Source of the DNA: Lentzea sp. NEAU-D7
Lineage (GTDB): Bacteria > Actinomycetota > Actinomycetes > Mycobacteriales > Pseudonocardiaceae
Direction: 5' to 3'
DNA length: 64,000 nt
Assembly: GCF_026242055.1 (NCBI RefSeq)
Contig: NZ_JAPJDL010000002.1
Location: forward strand, 248,001-312,000
Shown here: positions 16,008 to 23,413 of the stretch, one piece after another
Layout: the number at the start of each line of letters is the position of its first letter
Numbering within the stretch: position 1 is the first letter of the stretch
Notes under the pieces: model-generated
Database searches by the model: none
Told to the model about the DNA's origin: nothing
What the model saw: only the letters and a program-made list of their open reading frames with translations
Position numbers and translations under genes: made by a program

Positions 16008-18245
16008 TTACGGCAGACCCCAGCGCGAAGACGAGCCGTTGGCTTTCACATCACGTGCTGAGACGTCGGGGCGTGTGCTGCGGCGGGAGACCACGGCGCT
16101 CTGACCTCGGCGAAGCGGGATCTCGACGGCGGAGCCGCGGGTCTTGTAGTCCAGGCGTCGTCCCCTCGTGTCGCGGACGTCGATGTCACCCGTGATTCCG
16201 TGCTCCAGCAACAAAGGTGAGCCCGCTTCCGAATGGATCTTCACCCAGTCGGTCCGGCCCGAGGAGCGCGAAGCGTCCACAAGGAACGCTCCTTGCGTGC
16301 GCAACGACGAGATGGACGCATCGGCCCAAGTGGACGAAACAGACGGGAAGACGCGCACGACGTCGTTGTGCGACTGAACCATCATCTCCAGCACCGCCTG
16401 GCCGGACATCAGCGGCGACTCGATCGCGAGGTTGCCTCCCTCGCGGTAGAAGGTGTTCTCGGTCAGCACGGCGTTCGAGCCGACCTGCTTGCGGTCGAGG
16501 AAGTGGCGCAGGAACGACAGCGCCTCCTCCGGCCGGCCCATCGCCGACGCCATCGCGGACGCGGCGCCGTAGCTGTACCCGGCCCACGCCTGCCGCCGCG
16601 ACACCCAGTGGTCGAACGTCCTGTCGATGAGCGCGCGGTGCTCCGGCATGTCGTAGGTCAGCTCGCGCAGCGGGTAGAACCACAGCATGTGCGAGAAGTG
16701 GCGGTGCGAGTCGTTGAGCGAGACGTCCTTGCCGATGAGCACGCCGTCCGGACCCTGGGCGTAGGGCACGAGCCGGTTGGCGATGTCGCGCCAGCGCGCG
16801 TTCTCCTCGATGGACAGCAGCGTGCGCACACCCCAGCGGATCAGCGAGAGGTCGTACGTCGTGTCCGTGGCGTTCGCGTACTCCGGTGAGCGCGTCTCCG
16901 GCAGGTGCAGCTTCCCGTCCGCGCCCTCGACGAGGAACCGGGCGTAGTAGTTGACCGCCTTCGTCAGGATGGGGAAGAGGACGTCCTTGAGGATCTTCCG
17001 GTCCATCGTGTGCCGGTAGCCCAGCCAGACGTTGTGGCAGGCCCACAGAAGATTGCCCGTATGGTCGTTCGGCGCGACGCCGGGAACGCCGCAGTAGCGC
17101 GGCCCGGAGCGCAGCGTGCGGTCGCCGGGGTGGCAGATCGCGTACGAGTCGCCGTCGCGGTACGCGGGGTTCACGTTGAGTTCGAGGTTGTGCTCGAACC
17201 GCTTCAACGTCGTCGTCACGGCGTCGAGCTCGTGGTGGTTCGAGCCGTTGACCAGCGGATACGAGATCTGGACGTTGAGGTTCCACCACACGGCCGTCCA
17301 GCTGTTGCCCTGCTCGGGGAACCACGGGCCCCACTCGGAGATGACCGGCGCGTCCGCGCGGGTGGCCGCCGCCATCTTGTAGAGCTGCAACCAGTAGAAG
17401 CGCTGCACGAGCTTGTCCGGCACCGAGACCAGCGACTTCGCGAAGTAGGCGTTCCACCAGCGGCGGTGCTGCAGCGTCAGCACCTCGAACGGGATCGCCA
17501 GCGCCTGACGCACCTCGCGGATCGCGTCGGACGTGTGGGTGTTCGCGGGGTGCGTGTACGCCACGTGGGCCGCGAAACGGCCGTTGCGGGTCTGCCAGGC
17601 CGTTGTGTAGCCACCACCCGCGAGCAGCGGCTGGGCGGCGTAGGAGACGCCGTTGGCGCTGCCCAGCGTCGGCGCGGGGTTGGCCGTGTAGTCCGCCGGC
17701 CTGCGGATCTGGCGGGTCGTCGACGACTCCAGCGGCTGGAAACCCCAGGTCACGTCACCCTTCACGGAGGCGAGGAAGGTGCTGCGCGAGTTGTGCACGA
17801 GCATCGTGAACGTGGCGCTGCCCTGCGTGGTCGTCACGGAGCCGGTGAGCTCGGCGTTCCACAGGTCGAGCGTCCAGTCGACGGCGGTGACGGCGCCGGC
17901 GAACCGCAGGGTCAGGTAGCCGATCGGCAGCCGGGACAGGCCGACCGCCGCCTCCCAGTGTTCGCGCTGGTCCTGCACCTCGGAGTGGCTGAGCATGACC
18001 TTCAGCTCGTCCGGGGTGCGGCCCGCGTAGACCTGGACGCCGAGGAACCCGTTGGCGAGGAACGGACTGTCGCCCCAGTTCTGCGGCAGTCTCCTCCATT
18101 CCATGCGGGCGTCGCGGACGACGTCCCGGTGCACGTTGTGACCCGATGTTTCGAGCTCTGCTACCGCGGTGCCCACCCCGAGCGCAGAGGCTCCGACGGC
18201 CGCACCCGTCCCGTACAAAAAGGTTCTACGCGACAGCTCTGTCAC
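16008..18245 (-). CDS. Tat-exported glycoside hydrolase, GH95-like (alpha-fucosidase-like)
   Basis: A 745-aa protein with a Tat signal (SRRTFLYGTGAAVGASALG, residues 5-23) and an Ala-rich cleavage region. The mature part resembles the GH95 (alpha-L-fucosidase / galactosidase) superfamily with an (alpha/alpha)6 barrel: LPQNWGDSPFLANGFLGVQV near the N-terminus, AVWWNLNVQISYPLVNGSNH, a LPETRSPEY loop, and SHRHFSHMLWFYPL, the counterpart of the GH95 HRHxSHL motif. It lacks the long GH95 N-terminal domain of large fucosidases, so exact activity is uncertain. Start GTG 18245. It lies 24 bp upstream of the decarboxylase on the same strand but looks functionally unrelated. Confidence 0.78.
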   Translation of the reverse strand: MTELSRRTFLYGTGAAVGASALGVGTAVAELETSGHNVHRDVVRDARMEWRRLPQNWGDSPFLANGFLGVQVYAGRTPDELKVMLSHSEVQDQREHWEAAVGLSRLPIGYLTLRFAGAVTAVDWTLDLWNAELTGSVTTTQGSATFTMLVHNSRSTFLASVKGDVTWGFQPLESSTTRQIRRPADYTANPAPTLGSANGVSYAAQPLLAGGGYTTAWQTRNGRFAAHVAYTHPANTHTSDAIREVRQALAIPFEVLTLQHRRWWNAYFAKSLVSVPDKLVQRFYWLQLYKMAAATRADAPVISEWGPWFPEQGNSWTAVWWNLNVQISYPLVNGSNHHELDAVTTTLKRFEHNLELNVNPAYRDGDSYAICHPGDRTLRSGPRYCGVPGVAPNDHTGNLLWACHNVWLGYRHTMDRKILKDVLFPILTKAVNYYARFLVEGADGKLHLPETRSPEYANATDTTYDLSLIRWGVRTLLSIEENARWRDIANRLVPYAQGPDGVLIGKDVSLNDSHRHFSHMLWFYPLRELTYDMPEHRALIDRTFDHWVSRRQAWAGYSYGAASAMASAMGRPEEALSFLRHFLDRKQVGSNAVLTENTFYREGGNLAIESPLMSGQAVLEMMVQSHNDVVRVFPSVSSTWADASISSLRTQGAFLVDASRSSGRTDWVKIHSEAGSPLLLEHGITGDIDVRDTRGRRLDYKTRGSAVEIPLRRGQSAVVSRRSTRPDVSARDVKANGSSSRWGLP

Positions 18246-18349
18246 TGTTCGTCCCTCCGTGCCGTGGCGGCGGCGGAACGGATCTAACCGCAGAAGTCAT
18301 CCGATGACTAGCGGGCGGTGTGACCATCACCGCGTTCTTGCCCGCAAAT

Positions 18350-18362
18350 CGTTGTTGCAACG
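18350..18362. promoter_or_regulatory. Palindrome CGTTG-TTG-CAACG upstream of the metal ECF transporter
   Basis: Perfect 5-bp arms around TTG, centred about 34 bp upstream of the -10-like TAGCGT (18390-18395) of cbiM, in the position of a -35 or operator. It is a candidate metalloregulator or activator site; no regulator gene adjoins it. No cobalamin riboswitch sequence was recognised between 18246 and 18403. Confidence 0.4.
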
Positions 18363-18389
18363 TTCTAGCCGTAGCCGAGGTTCGGCAAT

Positions 18390-18395
18390 TAGCGT
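18390..18395 (+). promoter_or_regulatory. TAGCGT -10-like box upstream of cbiM
   Basis: TAGCGT ends 8 nt before the ATG at 18404, with no Shine-Dalgarno in between, consistent with a leaderless transcript starting at or near that ATG. Confidence 0.45.
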
Positions 18396-18403
18396 GACGA
18401 CTC

Positions 18404-19090
18404 ATGTCACCTGTTGCCATGCACATGAGCGACGGTCTGCTGAACGCGCCGGTGTCGGTCGTCCTGCTCGCCATCGCGGCGGCCGGCGTCGGGTTCGCGT
18501 TGGTCAAGGCCCGTGTGGACCTCGACGACCGCACGGCGCCGATGGCCGGCCTGGTGGCCACGTTCATCTTCGCCGTCCAGATGATCAACTTCCCGATCCT
18601 GCCCGGCGCCTCCGGGCACCTGCTGGGCGGTGCGCTCGCGGCGATCCTGGTCGGCCCGTACGTCGGCGCGCTGTGCGTGACGATCGTGCTCGTCGTGCAG
18701 GCGCTGCTGTTCGCGGACGGGGGCCTCACCGCGCTGGGCGCCAACATCACCAACATGGCGCTGATCGGCACCGCGAGCGGGTTCCTCGTCGCCGTCGCGC
18801 TGCGCAAGGTCGCCGAGCGGGGCAAGGGCGGTCTCGCGGCCGTCGCGTTCGTCTCCGCGTTCGTCAACACCCTGCTGGCCGCCACCGGCTTCGTCGTCGA
18901 GTACGCGATCGGCGGCGCGGGCGGCGTGGAGATCGGCAAGGTCGCGCTGCTGATGTGGGGCCTGCACGCGTTGATCGGCATCGGCGAGGGCCTGATCACC
19001 GCCGTCACGGTCACCTCGGTCGCGTCGATCCGGCCTGACCTCGTCCACCTGCTCAAGGGCAGCCGGAAGCCGCTGGAGGTCCGGTCGTGA
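18404..19090 (+). CDS. cbiM: Cobalt/nickel ECF transporter S component CbiM
   Basis: A membrane protein (228 aa from 18404) of the CbiM/NikM family that binds Co2+ or Ni2+ for uptake. The family's N-terminal Met-His ligand pair is visible as MHMSDGLLNAPVS, and the second conserved His lies in LPGASGHLLGGALAAILVGP; about 6 membrane segments follow. In characterised relatives the metal is held by the free N-terminus of Met-His, which would favour ATG 18419 as the true start, five codons inside the frame; the promoter-like TAGCGT instead points to 18404. It is the first gene of a cbiM-cbiN-cbiQO operon with overlapping ends. Metal (Co or Ni) cannot be decided. Confidence 0.92.
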   Translation: MSPVAMHMSDGLLNAPVSVVLLAIAAAGVGFALVKARVDLDDRTAPMAGLVATFIFAVQMINFPILPGASGHLLGGALAAILVGPYVGALCVTIVLVVQALLFADGGLTALGANITNMALIGTASGFLVAVALRKVAERGKGGLAAVAFVSAFVNTLLAATGFVVEYAIGGAGGVEIGKVALLMWGLHALIGIGEGLITAVTVTSVASIRPDLVHLLKGSRKPLEVRS

Positions 19091-19368
19091 AGAAGTTCTT
19101 CATCGGGTTCGCGTTCGTGTCATTGCTGATCGCGGGAGTGCTGTCGTACTTCGCGTCCGGCGACCCGGACGGCCTGGACAAGACCGTCGAGGACACCGGC
19201 ATCGCCGAGCACGCGCAGGAGCACCCGTTCTCCGGCAGCACGTTCGCCGACTACGCGCTCGGCGGTGACGACAAGTTCACCGGCCTCGCGGGCGTGCTGG
19301 GCGTGGTCGTGGTGCTGGCCGTGTCGTTCGGCCTGTTCTGGGTGCTGCGCAAGAAGTCCGACGCGTAG
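19087..19368 (+). CDS. cbiN: CbiN/PDGLE-type component of the metal ECF transporter
   Basis: A 93-aa protein with two membrane segments (about residues 5-22 and 66-86) around the family signature DPDGLDKTVEDTG (PDGLE domain). Such proteins act with CbiM in metal loading. GTG 19087 overlaps the cbiM stop by 4 nt, and its own TAG overlaps the next gene's GTG by one base, so the three are translated as a coupled unit. Family length is normal. Confidence 0.88.
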   Translation: MKKFFIGFAFVSLLIAGVLSYFASGDPDGLDKTVEDTGIAEHAQEHPFSGSTFADYALGGDDKFTGLAGVLGVVVVLAVSFGLFWVLRKKSDA

Positions 19369-20783
19369 TGGGCGGCGCCCACGACGTCTTGCACCACGCC
19401 GGCGACTCGCCGGTGCACCGCCTCGCGCCGCACGTGAAGATCCTCGTGGCGTTCGGGGCGGTGCTGGGCGTCGTCGCGACCCCGCGCACGATGTTCCCGC
19501 TGTTCGGCCTGTACCTGCTCTTGATCGTCGCGGTGTGGTTCGTCGCGCGGGTTCCCGTGCTGTGGTTCGTGAAGCGCGCGGTGATCGAGGTGCCGTTCGT
19601 GGTGCTCGCGTTCCTGCTGCCGATCTTCGGCACGGACCCGCGCACCGACTTCCTCGGCTTCTCGGTGTCGGTCGAGGGTTCGCTGGCGGGCTGGAACATC
19701 CTCGCCAAGGGCACGCTGGGCGTCCTGGTCAGCCTGACCCTGGCCGCCACGACGGCGCCGGGAGACCTGCTGCGCGGTCTGCAGGCGTTGCGCGTGCCGG
19801 CGCCGCTGGTCATGATCGCCACGCTGATGCTGCGGTACGGCGAGGTCGTCGTGGGCGAGGCGAGGCGCATGAGCGTCGCCCGCGTCTCCCGCGGCGACGA
19901 CCCGCGATTCCTGTGGCAGGCGGGCGCGGTCGCCCGGTCGGTCGGCACGTTGTTCATCCGGTCCTACGAACGCGGAGAGAGGGTGCACCTCGCGATGGTG
20001 TCGCGCGGCTGGACGGGCAGGCCGGGAGGCTCGGCGACGATCGTCCCCGAGACCCCTGCCGCCGCTGCCCTGGAGGTCTCGAAGCTCGCCTTCGCCTACC
20101 CGGACGGGCATCAGGCGCTGTTCGGCGTCGACCTGCGCGTCGAACACGGCGAACGCGTCGCGGTGCTCGGGCCGAACGGTGCCGGCAAGACCACCTTCGC
20201 GTTGCACCTCAACGGAGTTCTCGGCGGCGGCTCGGGGTCGATCTCGGTCGCCGGGCTGGAGGTGCGCAAGGAGAACCTGCGCGAGATCCGCCGCCGCGTC
20301 GGACTCGTCTTCCAGGACCCCGACGACCAGCTCTTCTGCCCGACGGTGGGGGAGGACGTCGCGTTCGGGCCGCGCAACTTCGGGATGTCCGATGTGGACG
20401 CCCGCGTGCTGGAGGCGTTGCGGTCGGTGGGGATGGAGGCGGTCGCGGACCGCTCGCCGCTGCACCTGTCCGGCGGTCAGCGGCGCCGCGTCGCGCTGGC
20501 CTCGGTGCTGGCCTGCTCGCCGGAGATCCTCGTGCTGGACGAGCCGTCGGCGAACCTCGAACCGGTGGCACGCCGTGAGCTCGCCGAGCTGCTGCTCTCG
20601 TTGGCGCCCACCATGCTGATGGTCACGCACGACCTGCCGTTCGCGCTGCAGATCTGCCCCCGCAGCGTGCTGGTCGACGACGGCGTGGTGGTGGCGGACG
20701 GACCGACCCGCGAGATCCTCGCGGACTCCGCGCTGCTGGCCCGCCACCGCCTCGAACTGCCCTACGGCTTCCGGCTCGACTGA
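19368..20783 (+). CDS. Fused ECF T component and ATPase (CbiQ-CbiO)
   Basis: One 471-aa frame. Residues 1 to about 220 are the CbiQ transmembrane component (SPVHRLAPHVKILVAF, RYGEVVVGEARRMSVARVSRG, ending HLAMVSRGWTG, the usual CbiQ C-terminus). After a linker (about 220-232) a complete CbiO-type ABC ATPase follows: Walker A LGPNGAGKTT (residues 268-276), Q-loop VFQDPDDQLF, signature LSGGQRRR, Walker B ILVLDEPSANL and the MVTHDL switch. In characterised systems CbiQ and CbiO are separate proteins and the ATPase acts as a dimer, so this fusion would put two T domains in one complex unless processed. No frameshift is seen. It ends overlapping the convergent TetR gene by 22 bp. Confidence 0.9.
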   Translation: MGGAHDVLHHAGDSPVHRLAPHVKILVAFGAVLGVVATPRTMFPLFGLYLLLIVAVWFVARVPVLWFVKRAVIEVPFVVLAFLLPIFGTDPRTDFLGFSVSVEGSLAGWNILAKGTLGVLVSLTLAATTAPGDLLRGLQALRVPAPLVMIATLMLRYGEVVVGEARRMSVARVSRGDDPRFLWQAGAVARSVGTLFIRSYERGERVHLAMVSRGWTGRPGGSATIVPETPAAAALEVSKLAFAYPDGHQALFGVDLRVEHGERVAVLGPNGAGKTTFALHLNGVLGGGSGSISVAGLEVRKENLREIRRRVGLVFQDPDDQLFCPTVGEDVAFGPRNFGMSDVDARVLEALRSVGMEAVADRSPLHLSGGQRRRVALASVLACSPEILVLDEPSANLEPVARRELAELLLSLAPTMLMVTHDLPFALQICPRSVLVDDGVVVADGPTREILADSALLARHRLELPYGFRLD

Positions 20784-21274
20784 AGCCCGCTCAGCACGAT
20801 CTGAAGCAGCACGGCGGGATTCGCGCCCTCGTGCATGCTCTGCAGCATCCCCTTCATCAGCGCGACGAGGTCCCTCGTCGTGATGTCGCCGCGGACGGCC
20901 CCCGCCTCCTGCGCGCGGGCCAGCAGCCCGCCGAGGGTGGCGTGCAGGCTGTCGCGCAGCTCTGACGGCACCGCGATCGCGTCGGACATGTCCCGCTTCG
21001 CCGTCGCCTCGTCCGCCATCTTGCCCAGGAACGCGAACAGGTCCGCGCCGGCGTCGGCCGACGGTTCCGCCGACGCGATCATGGCCGACACGCGCGCTTC
21101 CGTGACGGCCTGGAACAGCGCCTGTTTCGTCGGGAAGTGCCGGTAGACGGTGCCGGGACCGACTCCAGCCTTCGCCGCGATCTCGTCCAGCGGCACGTCG
21201 AAGCCCTGTTCCGCGAACAGCTCCCGTGCCGCGACCAGCACCTTCTCGCGATTGCGAGCGGCATCGGCCCTCAT
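20762..21274 (-). CDS. TetR-family transcriptional regulator
   Basis: A 170-aa regulator from ATG 21274 (MRADAARNREKVLVAAREL). The N-terminal HTH is typical: LFAEQGFDVPLDEIAAKAGVGPGTVYRHFPTKQALF; the C-terminal ligand domain is unspecific (LRDSLHATLGGLLARAQEAG). A TTG three codons upstream is possible but unlikely. It is divergent from the SnoaL-APH pair, whose promoter region carries two direct repeats (21277-21317), so it probably represses that pair and itself. It is convergent with the ECF transporter and overlaps it by 22 bp. Confidence 0.92.
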   Translation of the reverse strand: MRADAARNREKVLVAARELFAEQGFDVPLDEIAAKAGVGPGTVYRHFPTKQALFQAVTEARVSAMIASAEPSADAGADLFAFLGKMADEATAKRDMSDAIAVPSELRDSLHATLGGLLARAQEAGAVRGDITTRDLVALMKGMLQSMHEGANPAVLLQIVLSGLQSSRKP

Positions 21275-21276
21275 CG

Positions 21277-21317
21277 TTGCCAACCGGGGCGTGCGTTCCG
21301 TATCTTGCTAACCGGGG
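21277..21317. promoter_or_regulatory. 13-bp direct repeats in the TetR/SnoaL divergent promoter
   Basis: TTGCCAACCGGGG (21277-21289) and TTGCTAACCGGGG (21305-21317), 28 bp apart (one mismatch), lie between the divergent TetR (21274) and SnoaL (21348) starts. Likely TetR operators; the arrangement is direct rather than the usual inverted repeat. The name-giving gene's own GAGGGG ribosome site lies downstream, before 21348. Confidence 0.5.
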
Positions 21318-21347
21318 TCACCGTTCCGATTCTACGAGGGGCACACC

Positions 21348-21764
21348 ATGACACGCACACCAGCACAGATCGTGGAACACGTCCGGCGGCAGGTGGCGGG
21401 GGAGCAGGGCCACGACTCGTTCGCCGACCTGTTCACCGAGGACGGGGTGATGGCCTACCGCTTCCCGGCGCCGTTCCAGGAGCCGGAGATCAGGGGCCGG
21501 GACGCGATCCGGGCCTACTTCGACAGGATGAGGGGCGCCCGCGTCCGCGAGAAGATCGAGATCCAGCACGTGGAGGCGATCACCAGGCTCACCGACGACC
21601 CGGACGTCGTCGTCGCCGAGTTCACCCACCGCGGCTGGTCGAAGGTGAAGCAGGACTACTACACGTTCACCGCCGTCGGGATCATCCACTTGCGCGACGG
21701 CGAGATCGTCCGCTACGACGACTACATGAACCCGTTGCTGCTGCAGGAACTCCTCGGCGCATGA
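21348..21764 (+). CDS. SnoaL/NTF2-like protein
   Basis: A 138-aa protein with the small alpha+beta barrel sequence of the SnoaL-like / ketosteroid-isomerase-like superfamily: HDSFADLFTEDGVMAYRFPA, IRGRDAIRAYFDRMR, YTFTAVGIIHLRDGEIVRYDDYMNP. Members include isomerases, hydrolases and binding proteins, so no reaction is assigned. GAGGGG precedes the ATG at a good distance. It overlaps the following kinase gene by 4 nt (ATGA) and is divergent from TetR, which probably controls it. Confidence 0.88.
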   Translation: MTRTPAQIVEHVRRQVAGEQGHDSFADLFTEDGVMAYRFPAPFQEPEIRGRDAIRAYFDRMRGARVREKIEIQHVEAITRLTDDPDVVVAEFTHRGWSKVKQDYYTFTAVGIIHLRDGEIVRYDDYMNPLLLQELLGA

Positions 21765-22666
21765 CCTTCGACCTGTCCGCCTGGTGCGCGTCGGAGCTGG
21801 GGAGTCCCGTGGCCGAGGTCCTCTACGAGAGGGTGTCGATCTCCACGGTCTCCGGCGTGCGCCTGGCCGACGGTCGCGAGGTCTACGTGAAGGCCCGCCC
21901 GGACGACGGCCGCGCCGCGTCCTGCGTGGCCGCGCAGGCGTCGCTGGCGTCGCGGGGGTTCCCGTGCCCCCGCCCGCTGACGCCGGTCGTCGTCGCGGGC
22001 GGGCTCGCCGTGCACGCCGAGGAACCGTTGCCCGGCGGGGAGATGCTGCTCGGCTCCACCCCGGACGTCGCCCGGCGCTACGCGGCCGTCTTCGCCCGGC
22101 TGATGGCCCTGCTGGCCGGCGTCTCCGTCCCGCCGCCGCTCCCGTCGCCGCGCTGGGCCCGCTGGGACCACACCGATCAGGGTCTGTGGCCGGCGATCGG
22201 CTTCCTCGACGCGCGGGACCAGAGCGCGGTGCCGTCCCTCGTCACGGAGATGGCCTCGCGCGTGCGCAAGCGGTTGCTGGCCACCTCGCTGCCGTGCGTG
22301 CTGGGCCACGCCGACTTCGAGGCGCAGAACCTCCGCTGGCAGGACGGCGAGGTGCTGGCCGTGCACGACTGGGACAGCCTGGCGTGGCAACCGGAAGCGG
22401 CCCTGGCCGGTGCCGCCTCCGGAGCGTTCGCCAACGTGCCGCCGCCGGGCCTGGTGCCGGTCGAGAGCTCGGCGGCGTTCCTCGAGACCTACCAGCTCCT
22501 GCGCGGGCGGGCGTTCTCCGCGGAGGAGCTGGAGGTCGCGTGGGCCGGGAGCATGTGGACCGCCCTGCACAACGCGCGGTGGGAGGTCCTGCACGGCGAT
22601 CCGACGCCGTCGGGTGACGCCGTGCGGGAGCAAGGGGCCGAACGCCTGCGTCTGGCGAACGCCTAG
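21761..22666 (+). CDS. Aminoglycoside phosphotransferase-fold (APH) kinase
   Basis: A 301-aa APH-family protein: VYVKARPDDGRAASCVAAQ (N-lobe Lys), then PCVLGHADFEAQNLRW (catalytic loop HxDxxxxN) and VLAVHDWDSLAW (metal-binding DxD). Members phosphorylate sugars, aminoglycosides, choline or homoserine; nothing here identifies a drug substrate, and resistance should not be assumed. ATG 21761 overlaps the SnoaL stop. Its TAG shares a CTAG with the convergent RDD gene's stop. Confidence 0.88.
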   Translation: MTFDLSAWCASELGSPVAEVLYERVSISTVSGVRLADGREVYVKARPDDGRAASCVAAQASLASRGFPCPRPLTPVVVAGGLAVHAEEPLPGGEMLLGSTPDVARRYAAVFARLMALLAGVSVPPPLPSPRWARWDHTDQGLWPAIGFLDARDQSAVPSLVTEMASRVRKRLLATSLPCVLGHADFEAQNLRWQDGEVLAVHDWDSLAWQPEAALAGAASGAFANVPPPGLVPVESSAAFLETYQLLRGRAFSAEELEVAWAGSMWTALHNARWEVLHGDPTPSGDAVREQGAERLRLANA

Positions 22667-23412
22667 GCGGCTGCGCGGCGCCGGCGCTCCGCCAGCACCG
22701 CCGACAGGTACGGGTGCGGATGCGTCTGCTCGACCCGCGGCGACCGGATCGCCGCGCCGACGTCGTCCGACAGCCGCGACCCCAGATCCCACCGCGCCTG
22801 CTCGTTCAGCTCGTGGTAGCGGCTCAGGTACTGCCGCACCGCCAGCACCAGCTCCTCCGGCAGCTGCGACAGGTCGAGCCCCGACGCCCACTGCGCGAGC
22901 TGCGGCGGCATCGTGGCGAGCTCGACCTCCTGGCTCGGCACGCGGGTGTGGATCACCACGGTGCCGGCGAGGTAGTCGCCGACCCGCTTGCCCTGCGGTG
23001 AGAACAGGGAGACGAACAGCGCGATCGCGCCGGCCAGTCCGAGGACCCAGAAGTCCACGATGAAGCCTGTGAGCGAGCGCACCAGGGCGTGGCGGAAGCG
23101 GATCGCGCCGCCGTCGTCGCGCACCACGCGCAGGCCCATGGCGAGCTTGCCCAGCGAACGGCCCCGCGTCGCGGTCTCCATCGCGGTCGGGAAGCCGATC
23201 ATCACGGCGATCAGCAGCGTGAGCGCCACCGCGTCCTGCAGCGCGTTGTCGAGGTCGATCGGCGCGACCAGGAACAGGAGGACGAGCAGGCCGAACTGCA
23301 CGGCCACGTCGATCGCGAACGCGACCGCCCTGCTGGCCAGCTGTGCGACGCGCAGGTCCAGAACTACGGCTTCACCGGTGACGAGGTCCCCCACGCGGAT
23401 AGTGTGACTCAT
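22663..23412 (-). CDS. RDD-family membrane protein
   Basis: A 249-aa protein from ATG 23412 (MSHTIRVGDLVTGEAVVLDL). The RDD domain has the expected sequence VAQLASRAVAFAIDVAVQFG, then RGRSLGKLAMGLRVVRDDG, with 3-4 membrane segments, followed by a soluble C-terminal extension of about 80 residues rich in charged helices (VLAVRQYLSRYHELNEQARW). Function unknown. It starts one base away from the divergent SpoIIM-like gene, and the same pair neighbours MoxR/DUF58 operons in many actinobacteria, suggesting a shared envelope role. Confidence 0.9.
   Translation of the reverse strand: MSHTIRVGDLVTGEAVVLDLRVAQLASRAVAFAIDVAVQFGLLVLLFLVAPIDLDNALQDAVALTLLIAVMIGFPTAMETATRGRSLGKLAMGLRVVRDDGGAIRFRHALVRSLTGFIVDFWVLGLAGAIALFVSLFSPQGKRVGDYLAGTVVIHTRVPSQEVELATMPPQLAQWASGLDLSQLPEELVLAVRQYLSRYHELNEQARWDLGSRLSDDVGAAIRSPRVEQTHPHPYLSAVLAERRRRAAA
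23400..23405 (+). promoter_or_regulatory. TAGTGT -10-like box of the SpoIIM-like gene, inside the RDD coding start
   Basis: TAGTGT ends 8 nt before GTG 23414. There is no room for a ribosome site because the opposite gene's ATG is at 23412-23410, so the message must be leaderless or start inside the neighbour. The -10 lies within codons 3-5 of the RDD gene. Confidence 0.5.
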
Positions 23413-23413
23413 C

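Noticed and set aside
18246-18403. Cobalamin riboswitch upstream of the Co/Ni transporter
   Set aside because: The B12-box and the conserved core elements could not be found; only a short palindrome and a -10-like box are present.
21761-22666. Aminoglycoside-resistance gene
   Set aside because: The APH fold is shared by many sugar and small-molecule kinases; nothing in sequence or context shows drug specificity.
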